A stretch of 64,000 bases of DNA, taken from Cohaesibacter sp. ES.047 (GTDB taxonomy: Bacteria > Pseudomonadota > Alphaproteobacteria > Rhizobiales > Cohaesibacteraceae). The position numbers and the translations under genes are program-made. Below, piece by piece: positions 8,478-17,267 of the stretch (positions within the stretch are counted from its first letter, which is position 1; each line of letters starts with the position of its first letter). Location: NCBI RefSeq assembly GCF_900215505.1, contig NZ_LT907844.1:1-64000 (forward strand), given 5' to 3'. The notes beneath the pieces were generated by a model, which saw only the letters and a list, made by a program, of their open reading frames with translations, ran no database searches and was not told the origin of the DNA.

Positions 8478-9794
8478 GGGACTATGCAGAATTTTGTGCC
8501 CTGGCGCTTTGATTACGCCATTTGGAAACGATCTTCGAACATTATTGCGAACTGGCTTTTCACTGAGTGCCATTCGCGCACGGAGCGTTTCCATTCCACA
8601 GAAGTAGCATTCAGGGCGAGATAAATCAATTTCGCAGCTGCCTCGTCACTGGGGAAATGCCCGCGGGAGCGAACGGCCCGGCGGATTTTCGAGTTCAGTG
8701 CTTCAATGGCGTTCGTGGTGTAGATCAGCCTGCGCACTTGGGGCGGATAGTCAAGGAACGGGATCACCTCGTTCCAAGTCCGGCGCCAACTCGGCGCGAT
8801 TGCCGGGTATTTGGCGGCAAGGTCGCTGTTTTCGAACTCCGCCAGCGCAGTCTCCGCGGCTGCTGCGTCCACAGCGGTGTAGACAGCCTTAAGAGCCGCT
8901 GCGACGGCCTTGCGATCCTTGTAGCTGGCAAAGCTCATGGAATGGCGCAGCAGATGCACGATACAGGTCTGGACCTGGGTCTGAGGAAAGGCTGCCTCGA
9001 TGGCCTGGGGGAAGCCCTTCAGACCGTCCACGACGGCGATGAGAATGTCCTGAACGCCACGGTTGCGCAGATCGCTGAGAACTTTAGCCCAGAACTTGGC
9101 ACCCTCATTGGCCTGGAACCAAAGCCCCAGAACGTCGCGGGTGCCGTCCGGGAGAACAGCCAGGGCCACAAAAACCGCCTTGTTCAGAACCACGCCGTCG
9201 GTGCGGATCTTGACCCGGATCGCGTCCATGAACACAATCGGATAACACGGTTCCAGCGGGCGGTTCTGCCAGGCGGTCACTTCCTCCATCACGGCATCGG
9301 TGATCGCCGAAATCAGGCTCGGGGACGCCTCTATACCATAGATATCCTCGATATGCCCCTGGATCTCGCGGGTCGTCATCCCGCGCGCGTACATGCTGAT
9401 GATCTTGGTGTCGAACTCGGGAAAGCGGCGCTGATACTTGGCGATCAGCAGAGGATCAAAGCTGCCGTTGCGGTCACGGGGAATGTCGAGAATGACCTTC
9501 CCGCTGTCGGTGGTCACCGTCTTCTGGCTGCGGCCATTGCGACGATTTGGCGCCTGGTTCGCGCCTTCAGGCGGCGCATCGGCGCGTTCTTCGGTCAGAT
9601 GCTCGTCCAGTTCGGCGCTCAGGGCTCGTTCGGCCAGCGCCTTGGTCAGTTCTTGCAGAATCCCGTCCTCTCCGAACAGATCGCCCGCTTTGCGGCCTTC
9701 CATCAGATGATCCAAAAGGGCTTTGTCGATGCTCATACGTGGGTCTCCTCATATTAGAGTTACCACGCCAGGGCACAAAATTCTCCATAGTCCC
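8478..9794 (-). mobile_element. IS256-family insertion sequence, copy 1 (1317 bp)
   Basis: The inner ends carry near-perfect terminal inverted repeats starting GGGACTATG(C/G)AGAATTTTG. The element is bracketed by an 8-base direct repeat AGATAAAT at 8470-8477 and 9795-9802, which is the target duplication expected for IS256. It sits inside the tail of an older IS481 transposase gene. A second copy of identical length lies at 40693-42009 in the opposite orientation. Confidence 0.95.
8513..9736 (-). CDS. IS256-family (mutator-type) transposase
   Basis: A 407-residue transposase, full length for the family. The mutator signature region is present: SISMYARGMTTREIQGHIED-type segment (here IISMYARGMTTREI), PIVFMDAIRVKIR carrying the first catalytic Asp, VVDGLKGFPQAIEAAFP carrying the second, and TTNAIEALNSKIRR with the final Glu. 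All appear intact, so the element may be active. It differs from the copy at 40751-41974 by only a few residues (for example P versus L near residue 82 and AAAAET versus ATAAEA). The long opposite-strand reading frame is a shadow. Confidence 0.97.
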   Translation of the reverse strand: MSIDKALLDHLMEGRKAGDLFGEDGILQELTKALAERALSAELDEHLTEERADAPPEGANQAPNRRNGRSQKTVTTDSGKVILDIPRDRNGSFDPLLIAKYQRRFPEFDTKIISMYARGMTTREIQGHIEDIYGIEASPSLISAITDAVMEEVTAWQNRPLEPCYPIVFMDAIRVKIRTDGVVLNKAVFVALAVLPDGTRDVLGLWFQANEGAKFWAKVLSDLRNRGVQDILIAVVDGLKGFPQAIEAAFPQTQVQTCIVHLLRHSMSFASYKDRKAVAAALKAVYTAVDAAAAETALAEFENSDLAAKYPAIAPSWRRTWNEVIPFLDYPPQVRRLIYTTNAIEALNSKIRRAVRSRGHFPSDEAAAKLIYLALNATSVEWKRSVREWHSVKSQFAIMFEDRFQMA

Positions 9795-9897
9795 AGATAA
9801 ATTCGTATGGGATCAACCACCTAAAGTCCTTAAATCACAAACAAAACAAAAAAACAAACAACTTTTATGCATTTACAGCCTAAGACCACCTCACAAG

Positions 9898-10013
9898 CTT
9901 CGCAGCTTCGCAGCTTCGCTCACCTCGCCGACGCCACTGAGGGCGTCAATGGCATCACCCCAACAAAAAGCCGCTGCTTGAAAAATCTTCAAACACCAGA
10001 CTCGACATAAGCT
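9898..10013 (+). pseudogene. Transposase C-terminal remnant, mutator-like, plus element end
   Basis: LRSFAHLADATEGVNGITPT resembles the W-R-K-L-R-G-x-x-H-L-A-D-V tail seen at 13150-13260 on the other strand. It is followed by a stop and a sequence (cttgaaaaatcttcaaacac) that recurs as cttgaaaatcctcaaacatc at 13275. I interpret this as the 3' tip of a transposase and its terminal repeat, left after deletion. Family assignment is uncertain. Confidence 0.35.
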
Positions 10014-10069
10014 CCACCGCCTCGACTTCGAACTGCCTGTTCAAGCGGTTGTCGACCACAAGGGACGGC

Positions 10070-10485
10070 TGTATTGACCCATCGGAATCTGCACAGTTTA
10101 TGCTGCTAATTTGAATGCCTCAGCGGGTGTCCGCATGGCGAGTGCTTGGTGCGGGCGGTAATTATTGTAAAAGGCAATCCAATCGCTTATAACCCGATTT
10201 GCATGTTTAATGGTTTCGAAGCGGTGTCTGTGAATGCATTGTTCTTTCATTGTTCTGATAACACGTTCGACCATTCCATTCTGTTGCGGGTAATGCGGAG
10301 TTATGAACTCCTGTTTGAGACCATAACTTCGAACCATGGCTGTGAAGTGCCTGCTGGTAAAAACCAATCCATTGTCAGAGCGGAGCTGGAATTCCCGATC
10401 GACACGACCAAGTGTTCCAAATCGACTGATCAGAGCATGTTCCAGAGCGGCTGTCGCAGTCGTCGCTTTTCCTGTGCGTAGAGGT
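10070..10485 (-). pseudogene. IS3-family element (type A), 3' part with orfB fragment
   Basis: The element end TGTATTGACCCATCGGAATC begins at 10070. The minus strand from about 10485 to 10098 encodes the integrase-core C terminus (TGKATTATAALEHALISRFG, FQLRSDNGLVFTSRHF, PHYPQQNGMVERVIRTMKEQ, HQALAMRTPAEAFKLAA). It has the second catalytic Asp (SDNG) and the Glu (VER) but has lost the first Asp. It is cut at 10485 by the next IS3-type element. The opposite end of the same element (TGTATTGACCCATTGAAAC on the minus strand) is at about 13125-13143, with two other elements now between. Confidence 0.85.
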
Positions 10486-10539
10486 GGTCCTGGATTTTGG
10501 ACCATTCTGCAGCCCCAATAAGGTGGATCAGTTTTCACA

Positions 10540-11404
10540 TCAGGCTGCGATTTTCTCGATGGTTGGTGTGGTGTCATATGCCTCGTTCGGGGTCAAGATG
10601 CCATGGCTGGAATGAGGTCGCTCGACATTGTAATAGGTAATCCATTTCGCGATACCAATCCTCGCCTCTGATCCTGTCTCGAAAGCATTGAGATAAATGC
10701 ATTCGTATTTGATGGATCGCCAGAGCCGTTCAATCATACGGTTATCAACCCAGCGCCCTCGACCGTCTATTACCGGCAGTTGATGCGAAGCATCACCGAG
10801 AGGCATGGAGATTTTCACCTCAGCATCGGTCAGGGTCTGGATCCAGTCGGAACTGGTAAGTTGGGATCCCTGATCGCTATTCATGATTTCCGGCGGTCCG
10901 TATTTGACCAAGGCCTCTTTCAAAGCATCGACACAGAAACTGGCTTCCATGCTGTTGGAAAGCCGCCAGGACAAGACCTTCCGGCTATACCAGTCCATGA
11001 TTGCCACCAGATATAGAAAGCCGCGACGCATCGGGATATAGGTGATGTCGACACACCAGACTTGGTTGGGCCGATCAATCGACACATCCTTCAGCAGATA
11101 TGGCCAGATCTTGTGCGCCGGATGCTTCTTGCTGGTATTGGGTTCCCGGTAGATTGGAACCAGCCGCATCAATCGCATCAGACGGCGAACACGATGACGC
11201 CCGCATTTATAGCCCTGTCGTTTCATGTAGCGGGCCATTTGCCGGGAACCATACCAAGGCGTTTCCAGAAACTGCTTATCAATGATTTCCATGAACCGCA
11301 GATTCTCAGCACTTTCGCCGACCGGCTGATAATATAGACCCGAGCGCGACAGAGACAAAAGCTTGCATTGGCGACGGATACTGAGCTTGGAATGATCCCG
11401 CATC
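10540..11404 (-). CDS. IS3 transposase orfB with in-frame insertion in the catalytic domain
   Basis: Integrase-type DDE transposase. The first Asp is in VWCVDITYIPM, the second in MNSDQGSQLTS and the Glu in RMIERLWRSIKYE. It starts at ATG 11404, in a TGATG overlap with orfA next to an AAAAAG run where a -1 frameshift could fuse the two products, as in many IS3 elements. A stretch PLGDASHQLPVI sits between ISM and DGRGRW. Removing those 12 residues restores exactly 35 residues between Asp 2 and Glu, the family spacing; with them it is 47. The encoded enzyme may therefore be inactive. Confidence 0.92.
10768..10803. repeat. 36-base in-frame insertion with a small hairpin inside orfB
   Basis: Thirty-six bases absent from the expected IS3 orfB layout, containing the palindrome GATGCGAAGCATC (10782-10794). 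It keeps the reading frame and lengthens the DD(35)E spacing to 47. Confidence 0.6.
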
Positions 11405-11711
11405 ACCGCTTTTTGCCTCCATTCACGCCCAGTAGAACAGAGGCTTGTGATAAAAAATCCCGCTCCACGACCAACTGGCCAATCTTGGCGTGAAGCTTCA
11501 CGATTTCCTCGGCACTGGCCTGGCTCTCTGTTTCCTTGCCCTTCGAAAAAGCTGTCGCCATATTCTCGATCGCGGCCCACTTCCAGGTGCTGATCATATT
11601 CGGGTGCACGTCATACTTCTTCGACAGCTCGGAAAGCGTCAATTCTTCCCGGATCGCTTCAAGCGCAACCTTGGCTTTAAAATCCGCAGAATAGCGTTTT
11701 CTCTTCGTCAT
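11403..11711 (-). CDS. IS3 transposase orfA
   Basis: A 102-residue helix-turn-helix protein. MTKRKRYSADFKAKVALEAI with ELSKKYDVHPNMISTWK is the IS3/IS911 orfA fold, and it is followed by a leucine-zipper-like stretch (EEIVKLHAKIGQLVVERDFL) used for oligomerisation. It ends in GGKKR over an A-rich slippery run where it overlaps orfB. It binds the element ends and, as an orfAB fusion, forms the active transposase in this family. Confidence 0.95.
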   Translation of the reverse strand: MTKRKRYSADFKAKVALEAIREELTLSELSKKYDVHPNMISTWKWAAIENMATAFSKGKETESQASAEEIVKLHAKIGQLVVERDFLSQASVLLGVNGGKKR

Positions 11712-11771
11712 TTCGGATCGTCTTTCTTTTCAGACGATCCACCTTAACATATGGTCCAAAATCCAGGACCA

Positions 11772-12017
11772 TGTATGAACTGCCTCTCCTCTGCAAGCCC
11801 TTTTTGATGTTCCGTTGACCCTGCTTCTATGTATTCGGTCTTACCACGGAGCGTTTTTTTGCTCCTAACCAAGATGGGAAGTCGCGCATTCTTTGCCTCA
11901 TTACCTCTTCGGCCTTTTGGCCATGGTCCCGGTCAGGCTTAAAAAACGCCGATTGGTCGTTGGTCCATCTCTATTTCGCTCGCAGATTTCGGCTTTGCCA
12001 GAAGTGTTTATTCTAGC
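11772..12017. other. Noncoding stretch downstream of the IS110 transposase
   Basis: 246 bases without a credible reading frame between the IS3 element and the IS110 gene stop. In IS110/IS1111-type elements one long noncoding end carries the structured guide (bridge) RNA. This stretch, which contains several short inverted repeats and an aaaaaacgcc...ggcgttg context, is the obvious candidate, but no guide loops could be assigned by eye. Confidence 0.3.
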
Positions 12018-13049
12018 CTATACTTCGATCAATCTACTGGCGTTGTACCTTTCACCCCTGGTAAGGATAACCCATGCAATTCGGGCCATCTTGTTCGCCA
12101 TGGCAACGGCTACAACATTAACATGAGCTCGCTCTTTTAACCGATCAACCCACTGAGTGATTGGGGTGTTCCGATCCTGCACCAAGTGAAGAACTGTGCG
12201 TGCACCATGAATGAAGAGTTTTCGGAGGTAGCTGTTTCCATGCTTCGATATTCCTATCAGCTTGGCTTTTCCTCCTGTTGATACTTGTCGAGGAACCAGC
12301 CCAAGCCATGCGGCCATATCGCGGGCTTTGCCAAAATTCTCTGCTGCGCCCACTGCTGCGACTAGAGCACTCGCTATTGCTGGTCCAACACCAGGTATTT
12401 CCATAAGGCGACGCATATCATTGTCATGCTGAGCTGTTGATCGGATTTCTTGATCTAGACCACTAATCTGTTTATTCAATGCGGCCAGCTCCGAAGCCAT
12501 ACTCTCAAACATGACAATCATACGAGGCGATAAATCTAATTCGGCCTTGCTAGTCAGCATTTTCAGGGCCTTCTGGAAGACATGCCGTCCAGTTCCGATG
12601 CTAATCCCTCTTTCCATAAGGAGGCCGCGAGCTTGATTGATGAGACGCGTTCGGCTTTGAACCAACCTTTCACGATGACGATGGATAGCCTGAAGATCCA
12701 ACTGTTCTTCAGATTTGATTGCAACGAAAGTCATCGTGGAGCGTGTTGCTGCTTCGGCGATCGCTTCTGCGTCACGGTCGTCATTCTTGTGTACCTTCAC
12801 ATAGGGACGCACATATAACGGCGACATTAGCCGAGGTTCGTGACCTTTGGTCAGGCAAAATCGGCCAATGTGATGGGCTCCTCCGCATGCTTCCATAGCC
12901 ACAATACAAGGGGAAAGCTCATCAAGAAAATCTAGCAATTTAAAACGCTTAATGCGTCTGCGGAAAATGACGGCCCCATCCTTGTCCAAACCGGCGAGGC
13001 TGCATACAGTTTTGCCTAGATCTATGCCCAAGATCGCGATATTCATCAT
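12018..13049 (-). CDS. IS110-family transposase (DEDD recombinase)
   Basis: About 343 residues from MMNIAILGIDLGKTVCSLAG. The N-terminal RuvC-like DEDD domain shows D10 (GIDLGK), E53 (VAMEACGGAHH) and the NDDRDAEAIAEA aspartates around 90-93. The C-terminal Tnp domain shows the helix-hairpin IPGVGPAIASALVAAVG and the catalytic-serine loop PRQVSTGGKAKLIGISK. It is complete and probably functional. It sits between the IS3 type B element and the far end of the type A element, so it inserted in that older copy. The first seven codons upstream of MMN are less likely to be used. Confidence 0.95.
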   Translation of the reverse strand: MMNIAILGIDLGKTVCSLAGLDKDGAVIFRRRIKRFKLLDFLDELSPCIVAMEACGGAHHIGRFCLTKGHEPRLMSPLYVRPYVKVHKNDDRDAEAIAEAATRSTMTFVAIKSEEQLDLQAIHRHRERLVQSRTRLINQARGLLMERGISIGTGRHVFQKALKMLTSKAELDLSPRMIVMFESMASELAALNKQISGLDQEIRSTAQHDNDMRRLMEIPGVGPAIASALVAAVGAAENFGKARDMAAWLGLVPRQVSTGGKAKLIGISKHGNSYLRKLFIHGARTVLHLVQDRNTPITQWVDRLKERAHVNVVAVAMANKMARIAWVILTRGERYNASRLIEV

Positions 13050-13111
13050 GATGATCCTCCTATCCCTCAATCTCAGCTAATATAGCTTGAATTTGGCGGA
13101 AAGGCAGTTCA

Positions 13112-13143
13112 TCCCATTAACTCTGTTTCAATGGGTCAATACA
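13112..13143 (-). repeat. Solitary end of the type A IS3 element
   Basis: On the minus strand TGTATTGACCCATTGAAAC reads inward from 13143 and matches the left end of the IS3 copies at 20739 and 27090. It is the missing partner of the right end at 10070. Confidence 0.7.
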
Positions 13144-13312
13144 GATTATTAAGCAGCGGCCTTTTGCTGGTTTGATGGCTTGATTCCGTTGACGAAGTGG
13201 ACGCACTCGGTGACGTCGGAGAGGTGAGCTAAGCCGCGAAGTTTGCGCCAGCTATTTTCAGCGCATTGGTCGAGCTTGAAAATCCTCAAACATCAGTTTT
13301 GACAAAAGCTCC
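13144..13312 (-). pseudogene. Transposase C-terminal remnant, mutator-like
   Basis: The minus strand reads NSWRKLRGLAHLSDVTECVH then FVNGIKPSNQQKAAA and stop. A tryptophan-R-K-L-R-G tail is typical of mutator-type transposases (IS256 superfamily), but this is not the IS256 type found intact in the window. It is immediately preceded by the element-end-like sequence seen also at 9977-10013, implying an internal deletion. The 165 bases before the next gene contain nothing else recognisable. Confidence 0.35.
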
Positions 13313-13477
13313 AACTCCGGTGGTGATTCACTTACTATCAATTAATAGCAGTGACTTTCCATATCAGATTGTATTAAGAGGAGAGCTTGTGGACCCCAAA
13401 TCGATAAATGAAAGCAGGATACAGAACCAACTGGCATCAGCCTGCAATGGCGAACGGTATGGCGTTCTTAAGGATCA

Positions 13478-15415
13478 ATGTCTATCAAACATAGAGAATT
13501 ACATGCCATTTTGACTGGCATTCCACGGACTTGGAAACGCATCATCATGATGATGGTCGATGCGATTCTTATTCCTATCTGTTTATGGTGTGCCTATGTG
13601 CTTCGTTTGGCGGAATGGTGGCCATGGGAGCGCATGATTGTACATTGGTGGGTCTTTCCTTTTGCTTCAATTGCAGGCGTTGCAATATTCACGCATTTTC
13701 GCATCTACCGCTCTGTGTTGCGCTATATCGGGTCGCATACACTCGTTCTCATTCTGAAATCTATCGTGCTTTTAAGCGTGTGCATTATGATCCTCGGGTT
13801 TTTTGTTGTAGATCCGATCATGCCTCGCTCTGTGCCTATACTGTTCGCTTTTGTCTGCACCGCCTATGTCGCAAGCACGCGCTATTTGTATCGCTATTAT
13901 TATCGATGGGTTTTAACACACCTGCTGAACAAAGAAAGCGTCGCAATCTACGGAGCGGGCGGGGCGGGGGTTCAACTGGCAACTGCCCTTGCTGATAGCG
14001 CAGAATTTAAAGCGGTCGCTTACATTGATGATAGCGAAAATCTGCAAGGAGCCATAGTTCATGGTTTGCGTGTCTATAGTGGCGAAGATCTGATCAAGCT
14101 GGTTGAAAGCCTCGACATAAAGCATGTTTTACTCGCTCTTCCCTCTGCGTCTCCCGATGATAGGAGCCGCATCGTAGAGAAACTGGCCCGCGCCAATATT
14201 AATGCCTTGACCGTTCCGGCGATGTCGGAAATTGTAACCGGCCGCGCCCAAATTGACACCTTGCGCAAGTTGGAAATCAAGGATCTCTTGGGGCGTAAAG
14301 CGGTTGTTCCTGATCAAGCGCTTATCACGGCAAGTCTCTTAGGTAAATCGGTCATGGTAACTGGTGCTGGCGGCTCTATCGGGTCTGAAATCTGTCGGCA
14401 AGTCATTCGCAACAATCCAAAGAAGCTTGTTCTCTTCGAGGCCTGCGAATACAATCTCTATAGCATCGAGCGCGAACTGAATGATCACTTTAAAAGCGAG
14501 AATTTGGAGTGTGAAATCCTTCCAATTTTGGGCAATGTTTGTGATGAAAACCATATCCATAAGGTCATTTCGACCTTTGGCATCCAGACTATCTATCATG
14601 CCGCCGCTTATAAACATGTGCCTTTAGTTGAGCAGAATGTTCTGGTTGGCATCCGGAATAATATTTTTGGCACCAAAACGGTCTGTGAATCCGCCATCAA
14701 ACTGGGCGTTGAACGCTTCATTCTAATTTCAACAGACAAGGCGGTGCGTACCACCAATATTATGGGTGCTACAAAGCGGTTTGCAGAATTGATCGTTCAG
14801 GATATCGCCAAACGCTCTGACAAAACAATTTTCACCATGGTGCGCTTTGGCAATGTTCTGGGGTCTTCTGGATCGGTAGTGCCCTTGTTCTTGGAGCAAA
14901 TCGACAATGGTGGCCCGGTAACGATTACCCATCCTGACATCACTCGCTATTTTATGACCATTCCTGAAGCAGCGCTGTTGGTCATTCAAGCCGGTAGCCT
15001 TGCTGTTGGTGGCGACGTATTCGTTTTGGAAATGGGTAAGAAAGTGAAGATCGTCGACCTTGCGTGCAGGATGATTGAGCTATCGGGTCGGACTGTCAAA
15101 AACGCAGACAACCCCCACGGCGAAATCGAAATTGCTTTCACAGGATTACGGCCCGGCGAGAAGATGACGGAAGAATTGGTGATCGGGTGCAACATTTCAA
15201 ATACGGTGCACCCTTATATTTTGACGGCCCAGGAAGACGTGCCATCGAGTGAAAAGCTGCAATCCCTCCTCGAAGCGCTTGATCAGGCGCTTACGTCGTT
15301 CAATATTGAGCATGCTATTGAGTTCCTGTCAGACCCTATGATTGGATTCACACCTAAATCGGGGATTGTTGATTGCATTGACACTCAACAAAGAATGGAG
15401 TTGGGGACAGAATAA
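13478..15415 (+). CDS. Membrane-anchored UDP-sugar 4,6-dehydratase (FlaA1/WbpM/PglF type)
   Basis: Nucleoside-diphosphate-sugar 4,6-dehydratase of the large membrane class, making a UDP-4-keto-6-deoxy sugar for O-antigen or capsule. 645 residues: four hydrophobic segments in the first 140 residues, a CoA-binding-like region (VAIYGAGGAGVQLA, 155-168), then the catalytic SDR domain with TGAGGSIG at 295-302, STDKA at 418-422 and M429-x-x-x-K433 (MGATK). Met replacing the usual Tyr is normal for this membrane subgroup. AAGGA lies five bases before the ATG. Closest functional parallels are Brucella WbkD and Pseudomonas WbpM. It stands between insertion sequences, with the phosphoglycosyltransferase fusion 196 bases downstream. 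Confidence 0.92.
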   Translation: MSIKHRELHAILTGIPRTWKRIIMMMVDAILIPICLWCAYVLRLAEWWPWERMIVHWWVFPFASIAGVAIFTHFRIYRSVLRYIGSHTLVLILKSIVLLSVCIMILGFFVVDPIMPRSVPILFAFVCTAYVASTRYLYRYYYRWVLTHLLNKESVAIYGAGGAGVQLATALADSAEFKAVAYIDDSENLQGAIVHGLRVYSGEDLIKLVESLDIKHVLLALPSASPDDRSRIVEKLARANINALTVPAMSEIVTGRAQIDTLRKLEIKDLLGRKAVVPDQALITASLLGKSVMVTGAGGSIGSEICRQVIRNNPKKLVLFEACEYNLYSIERELNDHFKSENLECEILPILGNVCDENHIHKVISTFGIQTIYHAAAYKHVPLVEQNVLVGIRNNIFGTKTVCESAIKLGVERFILISTDKAVRTTNIMGATKRFAELIVQDIAKRSDKTIFTMVRFGNVLGSSGSVVPLFLEQIDNGGPVTITHPDITRYFMTIPEAALLVIQAGSLAVGGDVFVLEMGKKVKIVDLACRMIELSGRTVKNADNPHGEIEIAFTGLRPGEKMTEELVIGCNISNTVHPYILTAQEDVPSSEKLQSLLEALDQALTSFNIEHAIEFLSDPMIGFTPKSGIVDCIDTQQRMELGTE

Positions 15416-15611
15416 AAGATCCTCAAGTTTGATTATCGTGCAATCTCACCCTAGGTTAACGTTTTCGAAGGTAAATCGCACAGAAAACTAATACTGGCAG
15501 TTGGTGAGCATGTGCTGCAGATCACCAAATGAGATAGTCCTCTATACAGAAAACAAGCCAAGGAACACCCATTTACGGTGTGTAAGGCATCAAATACCGT
15601 GAGAAGTTACA

Positions 15612-16802
15612 ATGAAAATCGTTATTACGGGTGCGTCCGGATTTCTCGGAACCCGGCTGGTTCATTTTCTAGCAAGGATTGGACATCAATTGTTGCTGGT
15701 TGGGCGTGATGATGCAAGGCTACGGGCCCTGTTTCCTGATCAACTTAGCTACAGTTATGCTGATGCATCTCCGGAGCTGCTGTGTGGGTATGAAGCATGT
15801 ATTCATATGGCAACGCGCAATAGCGACGTTGGCGGATCTCTGCTGGAGTACCAAGAAACAAACGTCGAACTGTTGCGTGATTTTTGTGACATCCTTCTTC
15901 AAGCCAATGTGAGCCGACATATTTATGTTTCATCGATTCTGGCCGAAGAAAATGGCAGATCTTTCTATGCAAAAACGAAGTGGCAAGCAGAATGCCTCAT
16001 ACAAAGTATTGCGCAAAGCGTGCCTAATTGGCAACTAACGATACTGCGCCCTGCTTTTATCCAGACGTTACCATATCGCGGGAAACTATCGCTGTTGAAT
16101 AGATTTCCTACTGTTGTTTCGGAGCATGCGTTTCAGATAGTTTCTGCAATAAGACCAGTTGCTTCGCTTGACGATGTTCTACAAACCATTGAACACGCAC
16201 TCGCAGGAGCTCTCCCAGTGAATGAGGGGCCAATCCTTCTAACCAACCGCCAAAAAGGAAACCGTTTTTACTCGTTGGTCCGTTTGTTGTGCGATTACAC
16301 GTTTGTGTTTGCGGTGCTGTGCTTTGGTTGGTTGTTTCCCATCTTTTTTCTATTGGTCAAATTGGACAGTCCAGGCCCCGCTATTTTTTCACAAAAAAGG
16401 GTTGGAAAAGATGGAAAACTCTTCATGTGCTACAAATTTAGGTCTATGCGGGTTGGAACCCAAGATGTGCCCACCCATGAGCTACCACCGCTTACTGTGA
16501 CCAAAATTGGACAGTTTTTAAGAAAAACAAAAATTGATGAGTTACCTCAAATATGGAATATCTTGCGTAGAGATATGTCGCTTGTAGGCCCTCGCCCGTG
16601 TTTACCAACACAAGATAAGCTATTGCTATGTCGCAAAAAACTTGGTGTGCTCAATGTCCTGCCTGGCCTCACTGGTTATGCGCAGGTAAACAAAGTCGAT
16701 ATGAGCGATCCAGAGCGTTTGGCTGCGATAGACAATGAGTATATCAATCGGCGATCATTGATATTGGACCTCAAGATCGTGCTTAAAACTGCATTTGGAT
16801 AA
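15612..16802 (+). CDS. SDR epimerase/dehydratase fused to an initiating phosphoglycosyltransferase
   Basis: One 396-residue frame with two domains. Residues 1-210 are an NAD-dependent SDR-like domain: TGASGFLGTRL at 6-16, Ser 107/108 and Y119-x-x-x-K123 (YAKTK). Residues 216-396 are a monotopic bacterial sugar transferase: a reentrant hydrophobic segment at 224-249, DSPGPAIFSQKRVGKDGK, YKFRSM and the catalytic D309-E310 (KIDELPQ), with GPRP at 326-329. Such enzymes move a phospho-sugar from UDP-sugar to undecaprenyl phosphate to start glycan synthesis. The SDR half may finish the sugar made by the upstream dehydratase. GAGAAG precedes the ATG. The C terminus is a little short, and an IS3 end starts 24 bases after the stop. 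Confidence 0.88.
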   Translation: MKIVITGASGFLGTRLVHFLARIGHQLLLVGRDDARLRALFPDQLSYSYADASPELLCGYEACIHMATRNSDVGGSLLEYQETNVELLRDFCDILLQANVSRHIYVSSILAEENGRSFYAKTKWQAECLIQSIAQSVPNWQLTILRPAFIQTLPYRGKLSLLNRFPTVVSEHAFQIVSAIRPVASLDDVLQTIEHALAGALPVNEGPILLTNRQKGNRFYSLVRLLCDYTFVFAVLCFGWLFPIFFLLVKLDSPGPAIFSQKRVGKDGKLFMCYKFRSMRVGTQDVPTHELPPLTVTKIGQFLRKTKIDELPQIWNILRRDMSLVGPRPCLPTQDKLLLCRKKLGVLNVLPGLTGYAQVNKVDMSDPERLAAIDNEYINRRSLILDLKIVLKTAFG

Positions 16803-16826
16803 AGGCTGGGTAAATTGCACCGCGAT

Positions 16827-17200
16827 GTATTGACCCACCGGAATCTGCACAGATTATGCTGCTAATTTGAAAGCCTCAGCCGGAGTTCGCATCGCGAGCG
16901 CCTGATGTGGCCGTTGGTTGTTGTAAAAAAAGATCCAGTCGGCGATAACGCGATTGGCGTGCTGGATGGTTTCGAAGCGGTGTCTGTGAATGCACTGCTC
17001 CTTCATCGTTCGGATCGCACGCTCCACCATTCCATTCTGCTGCGGGCAATGAGGCGTGATAAACTCCTGTTTGAGCCCGTAGCTTTTGACGATTGCGGTG
17101 AAGTGCCGACTGGTAAAAACCAAACCATTGTCCGAGCGGAGAAGGAATTCCCGATCGACACGACCAAGTGTTCCAAATCGACTGATCAGAGCATGCTCTA
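16827..17200 (-). pseudogene. IS3-family element (type A), orfB 3' part, split by IS5
   Basis: The element end TGTATTGACCCACCGGAATC begins at 16827. Minus-strand codons 17200 down to 16854 encode the end of the integrase core (LRSDNGLVFTSRHFTAIVKS, CPQQNGMVERAIRTMKEQ, FYNNQRPHQALAMRTPAEAF). The reading resumes at 20684-20738 with LLCWHLSRTGKATTATAA, and the two parts join seamlessly across one TA. So IS5 inserted here. The 5' part of the gene is gone beyond 20738. Confidence 0.9.
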
Positions 17201-17267
17201 GGATCTGTTAACAAACTGGATTCCCAAATCAGCTGAGATATGATTCAAGATAGCTTTCAAGGAGGCT

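Larger units (their letters stand above)
10486..11771 (-). mobile_element. IS3-family insertion sequence (type B, 1286 bp)
   Basis: Terminal inverted repeats TGGTCCTGGATTTTGGACCA are perfect over 20 bases at 10486-10505 and 11752-11771. Each repeat is itself partly palindromic (TGGTCC...GGACCA). The element carries overlapping orfA and orfB. It lies inside the type A IS3 element. No clear target duplication flanks it, so one side has probably been altered by the neighbouring IS110. Confidence 0.92.

Noticed and set aside
8567-9757. A 396-residue plus-strand frame
   Set aside because: It is antisense to the IS256 transposase and has no recognisable family; the same shadow appears over the second copy at 40937-41830.
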